Assembly (NCBI GenBank): GCA_001917735.1
Contig: MNEO01000046.1
Location: 1-12,216 of the forward strand
Length of the DNA stretch: 12,216 nucleotides
Direction: 5' to 3'
Source: Chloroflexi bacterium 13_1_40CM_68_21
GTDB lineage: Bacteria > Chloroflexota > Limnocylindria > P2-11E
Shown: piece by piece, positions 6,148-12,216 of the stretch
How positions within the stretch are numbered: the first letter of the stretch is position 1
Layout: the number at the start of each line of letters is the position of its first letter
Program-made: the position numbers and the translations under genes
The notes under the pieces: generated by a model
What the model was told of the DNA's origin: nothing
The model's input: the letters and a program-made list of their open reading frames with translations, nothing else
The model's database searches: none

Positions 6148-6620
6148 CCGCGGCCTCGCGCCCAGTCCGCCGCACGCGCGGCGTGCCGCTCGATCATCCC
6201 GCGCTGATCCGCGCGAACGTCCGGAAGCTCGGCCGGATCGAACGCGCGGAGCTCGATGACCTCCTCGGTGAGGCGCTGCACCCCGCCCGACGGCCGGTAT
6301 GCGTAGACGAGCTCGATGCGCCGCCAGCGGTACCCGGGGCTCGCCTCGAGGATCGGGCCGACCTCGATTTCGAGGCCCGTCTCTTCGCGGATCTCACGCG
6401 CCAGCGCATCCTCGATCCGTTCGCGGGCGTCGAGAAATCCACCGAGGAAGCGCCATTCCGGCGCCCCGAAGCGGTGCCGCGCGAGGAGCACGCGCCCGTC
6501 CGCATCCACGCCAAGTCCGACGACGCCGACGAGGAAGCGATGCTGTGTGCGGTCAAGCAAGCGTCGCTGCCAGCGAATGGGGAGCGCGTTGTAGATCCTC
6601 GCGAGAAGGCGGAGGAGCAC
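6144..6620 (-). CDS. Nudix hydrolase
   Basis: A 158-residue Nudix-fold pyrophosphohydrolase, which cleaves a nucleoside diphosphate linked to another group X using Mg2+ or Mn2+. The Nudix box GX5EX7REUXEEXGU is perfect at residues 61-83: Gly61, Glu67, Arg75-Glu76, Glu79-Glu80 and Gly82. The box is preceded by G-A-P-E-W-R-F-L-G, as in ADP-ribose- and NADH-pyrophosphatase-like members, but the substrate cannot be fixed. A hydrophobic and basic N-terminus (L-L-R-L-L-A-R-I-Y-N-A-L-P) comes before the domain. The start is a GTG at 6620 with no clear Shine-Dalgarno, 9 bp after the beta-propeller stop. The 3' end overlaps the hydrolase start by 4 bp. Together these suggest expression as part of a three-gene group. 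Confidence 0.92.
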   Translation of the reverse strand: MLLRLLARIYNALPIRWQRRLLDRTQHRFLVGVVGLGVDADGRVLLARHRFGAPEWRFLGGFLDARERIEDALAREIREETGLEIEVGPILEASPGYRWRRIELVYAYRPSGGVQRLTEEVIELRAFDPAELPDVRADQRGMIERHAARAADWARGRG

Positions 6621-6629
6621 GGCCCGACT

Positions 6630-7802
6630 CTAGGGCGCTGAGATCGGCACCGCTCCTATGCCATGCGCCTTGGGCACGGCGACTTTCTGAACGACCGCGC
6701 GCGTCTTCACGTCAATGACGTTGACCATGCCATCGACGTTCGTCGTTGTCAGGAGGCGATCGCCTTCCGGGTCATACGTCGTGTGGAAGGGCTGCTGACC
6801 GAGCTTGGTCTCGCCGACGACGCGCCGCTCGCGCCAGTCGACCCACATCAGACCCGGACCAACATGGTCCGAGAGGACCATGACCGACTTGTCGGCCATG
6901 AAGAACACACCGTCCTGGTCCATCTTCTCGGTGTGGAACGGGTAGTAGCCGGGGAAGTGGATCTCCGCCTTCACCGTCTTCGTCCTGGGGTCGTAGACGA
7001 CCATCCGGTCTGACGGCTTGTTGACGAAGCCCGAGGAGCTCGACCACACCTCGCTCTCGTCAGGGGTGAAGTACGCGTCGTGCACGTCCGACACCTTGAT
7101 GTTCGTCACGGCATTCGTGTCGAGGTCGTACACGCGAAGAACGTCGCCTTGCGAGGTGTTGGTCAGCGTGAACCAGAGCTCGTTCGGCCGGCTCGGGGCG
7201 ATCGTGAGCACGTGCTGCGGCACGCCGACCATGAGTGGCGCGAGCGGCTTCCATGTGCCCGCCTCGAACCGGGCGATGTACATGTCGCGCTCGTGTCCGA
7301 CGAAGAGCGTCTTGCCGTCCGGCGCCCACGTGATGCCGTGCGGTTGCTTCCCGACCATGAGCCGCACGACCTCCTTCATCGACACGGGATCGATGATCGA
7401 GGTCGTATTCCCCATGCGGTTGTTCACCGCGACCCACTTGCCGTCGGGCGAGACCGCGAGCTGATGCGGGAACCTGCCCACGGAGATCTTGCCGACGAGC
7501 TCGTATTGCTCCCGAGGCTTGCCGTCCAGGACCCACACCTGGTCGGTGCTTTCGGACGCGACGAAGATGCGCAGCTTCGCGTAGAGCGGCGGGATGGGTG
7601 ACGGCGCCGGAACGGGTGTCGGGGTGGCAGCCGGTCTGGTGAGCTCGTCCGATGGCGGTCGGTGCTGCAGGATCTCGGGAGCCGGACCACCGACCCCCGC
7701 GTACGCACACGCGGCGGCCACGATGGTCGCGATCACCGTAATTGCCAGCGTCCTCGTTAGCTTCGTCGCCACTCCACCCACAGCCCCCAGGCTGATGGGC
7801 AC
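6630..7802 (-). CDS. Exported YncE/YVTN-type seven-bladed beta-propeller protein
   Basis: A 390-residue protein with an N-terminal export signal (hydrophobic about 18-36), a Pro/Thr-rich linker (50-72) and a beta-propeller (75-390). A-A-A-C at 29-32 could be a loose lipobox with Cys32 as the lipidated residue, though the usual Leu at -3 is missing. The propeller shows repeats of about 42-50 residues of the YVTN/cytochrome-d1-like kind, such as P-H-Q-L-A-V-S-P-D-G (112-121) and P-H-G-I-T-W-A-P-D-G (154-163). One histidine recurs at the same place in each repeat: 113, 155, 197, 241, 290, 340 and 380. The first strand (L-R-I-F-V-A-S-E-S) probably closes the ring with the last repeat. The start is uncertain: GTG at 7802 is used here, with GTGs at 7781 and 7772 possible and none with a good Shine-Dalgarno. 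It begins 28 bp after atpC. Role unknown. Confidence 0.85.
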   Translation of the reverse strand: MPISLGAVGGVATKLTRTLAITVIATIVAAACAYAGVGGPAPEILQHRPPSDELTRPAATPTPVPAPSPIPPLYAKLRIFVASESTDQVWVLDGKPREQYELVGKISVGRFPHQLAVSPDGKWVAVNNRMGNTTSIIDPVSMKEVVRLMVGKQPHGITWAPDGKTLFVGHERDMYIARFEAGTWKPLAPLMVGVPQHVLTIAPSRPNELWFTLTNTSQGDVLRVYDLDTNAVTNIKVSDVHDAYFTPDESEVWSSSSGFVNKPSDRMVVYDPRTKTVKAEIHFPGYYPFHTEKMDQDGVFFMADKSVMVLSDHVGPGLMWVDWRERRVVGETKLGQQPFHTTYDPEGDRLLTTTNVDGMVNVIDVKTRAVVQKVAVPKAHGIGAVPISAP

Positions 7803-7830
7803 AGCCTAGCGGTTTAGCGAGCGGCCGTAC

Positions 7831-8244
7831 TCACCGCCGGCGCCGTCGGCTTTCGCTCACCCGGAGGCGGACTAGAGCCCGCTGGAGCTCGGCCCGGGCC
7901 CGCTGCTCGTCGGCGGCGGACGCCATGCCCGCGGCGAGGACCTGCTGAGCGCGCTGGCGGGCCTCCTGAGCCCGGCTCGCATCGATCTCCTCCGCATGCT
8001 CGGCCGCGTCGGTCAGCACGACCACGCGGTCGGCGCGCACGTCCATGAAGCCTCCGAAGACGGCGAGGACCTCCTCCACCCCGCCTTTCTTGACCCGAAA
8101 CTCGCCCGGCCCGAGGGTCGTGAAGAGCGGCGTGTGGTGCGGGAGGATCCCGAGGTATCCCTCGCTTCCCGGCGCGACGACCATGTCGACGTCGTCCTCG
8201 TAGACGTGGCGCTCCGGCGTGATGACCTCGAGGTGGAGGGGCAA
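7831..8244 (-). CDS. atpC: ATP synthase F1 subunit epsilon
   Basis: The epsilon subunit (137 residues) joins gamma to the c-ring in the central stalk and can brake ATP hydrolysis. The N-terminal beta-sandwich is clear: L-E-V-I-T-P-E-R (5-12), G-S-E-G-Y-L-G-I-L-P-H-H-T-P-L (26-40) and F-G-G-F-M-D-V (63-69). The C-terminal helical hairpin (about 86-137) is rich in Arg and Ala and ends in a run of five arginines, so the auto-inhibitory arm seems present. The start is a TTG at 8244, directly next to the atpD stop with no base between. An earlier start would leave the family pattern, and the Leu-His-Leu-Glu-Val that follows is the normal beginning of the domain. It is the last gene of the atp operon proper. 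Confidence 0.95.
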   Translation of the reverse strand: MPLHLEVITPERHVYEDDVDMVVAPGSEGYLGILPHHTPLFTTLGPGEFRVKKGGVEEVLAVFGGFMDVRADRVVVLTDAAEHAEEIDASRAQEARQRAQQVLAAGMASAADEQRARAELQRALVRLRVSESRRRRR

Positions 8245-12152
<3,908 letters not shown>

Positions 12153-12162
12153 CTGATCCTCC

Positions 12163-12216
12163 CTAGGTCGCGAGCTCCCGCCCCAGCTCGGCGAGCCTGG
12201 CGTAGAGCGAGGAGTC
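12163..12216 (-). CDS. atpH: ATP synthase F1 subunit delta, C-terminal end
   Basis: Only the last 17 residues and a TAG stop (12165-12163) are in the window; the gene runs off the right edge. The end reads [17 protein letters not shown]. This resembles the amphipathic C-terminal helix of delta subunits, in which a D-x-S motif is followed by R-L-x-x-L. Position agrees: delta is the gene just before atpA in the common atpB-E-F-H-A-G-D-C order. Its stop lies 10 bp from the atpA start, inside the atpA Shine-Dalgarno. The identity rests mainly on context. Confidence 0.75.
   Translation of the reverse strand, partial: DSSLYARLAELGRELAT

Overview
This is a 12.2 kb piece of a GC-rich bacterial chromosome, densely packed and mostly housekeeping. 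Genes abut or overlap by 4 bp, many starts are GTG or TTG, and no rRNA, tRNA, CRISPR array, transposase or phage gene is visible. The F1 gene order atpH-atpA-atpG-atpD-atpC, an MreB, a DtxR-type regulator with a C-terminal FeoA/SH3-like domain and the base composition would fit a Chloroflexota-like or actinobacteria-like lineage, perhaps an uncultured one. That placement is a guess from gene style, not a measured phylogeny.

Layout, left to right. Positions 1-2968, all on the minus strand: mreB, then a WecG/TagA/CpsF glycosyltransferase, a family-4 glycosyltransferase, and the first codons of a PHP-domain hydrolase cut by the window edge. The spacing (3 bp, then a 4-bp GTGA overlap, then about 23 bp) suggests one transcription unit linking the cell-shape scaffold to surface glycopolymer synthesis. 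Positions 3016-5282 are a metal-homeostasis locus. A ZIP transporter (minus) diverges from a DtxR/MntR-family repressor (plus) across about 105 bp that holds a cluster of TTAGG/CCTAA operator-like repeats. The repressor overlaps by ATGA with a HicB-like/DinB-like fusion gene. Positions 5284-7802, minus strand: a secreted or membrane-anchored alpha/beta hydrolase, a Nudix hydrolase and an exported seven-bladed beta-propeller. Positions 7831-12216, minus strand: the F1 part of ATP synthase (epsilon, beta, gamma, alpha and the last residues of delta). The propeller-Nudix-hydrolase group lies only 28 bp after atpC in the same direction, so it may be read through from the atp operon.

Points worth a second look: the repressor has no ATG, GTG or TTG at its conserved N-terminus, but an ATC with an ideally placed Shine-Dalgarno; its metal-site residues line up without gaps with DtxR yet carry MntR-like acidic substitutions; the propeller has one histidine at the same place in each of seven blades; atpA has an Ala/Pro-rich tail whose mRNA forms a perfect 8-bp GC hairpin just before a weakly initiated atpG; and the HicB-like/DinB-like fusion has no HicA partner. 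I found no wholly new system. The metal-regulatory locus and the seven-histidine propeller are the best leads.
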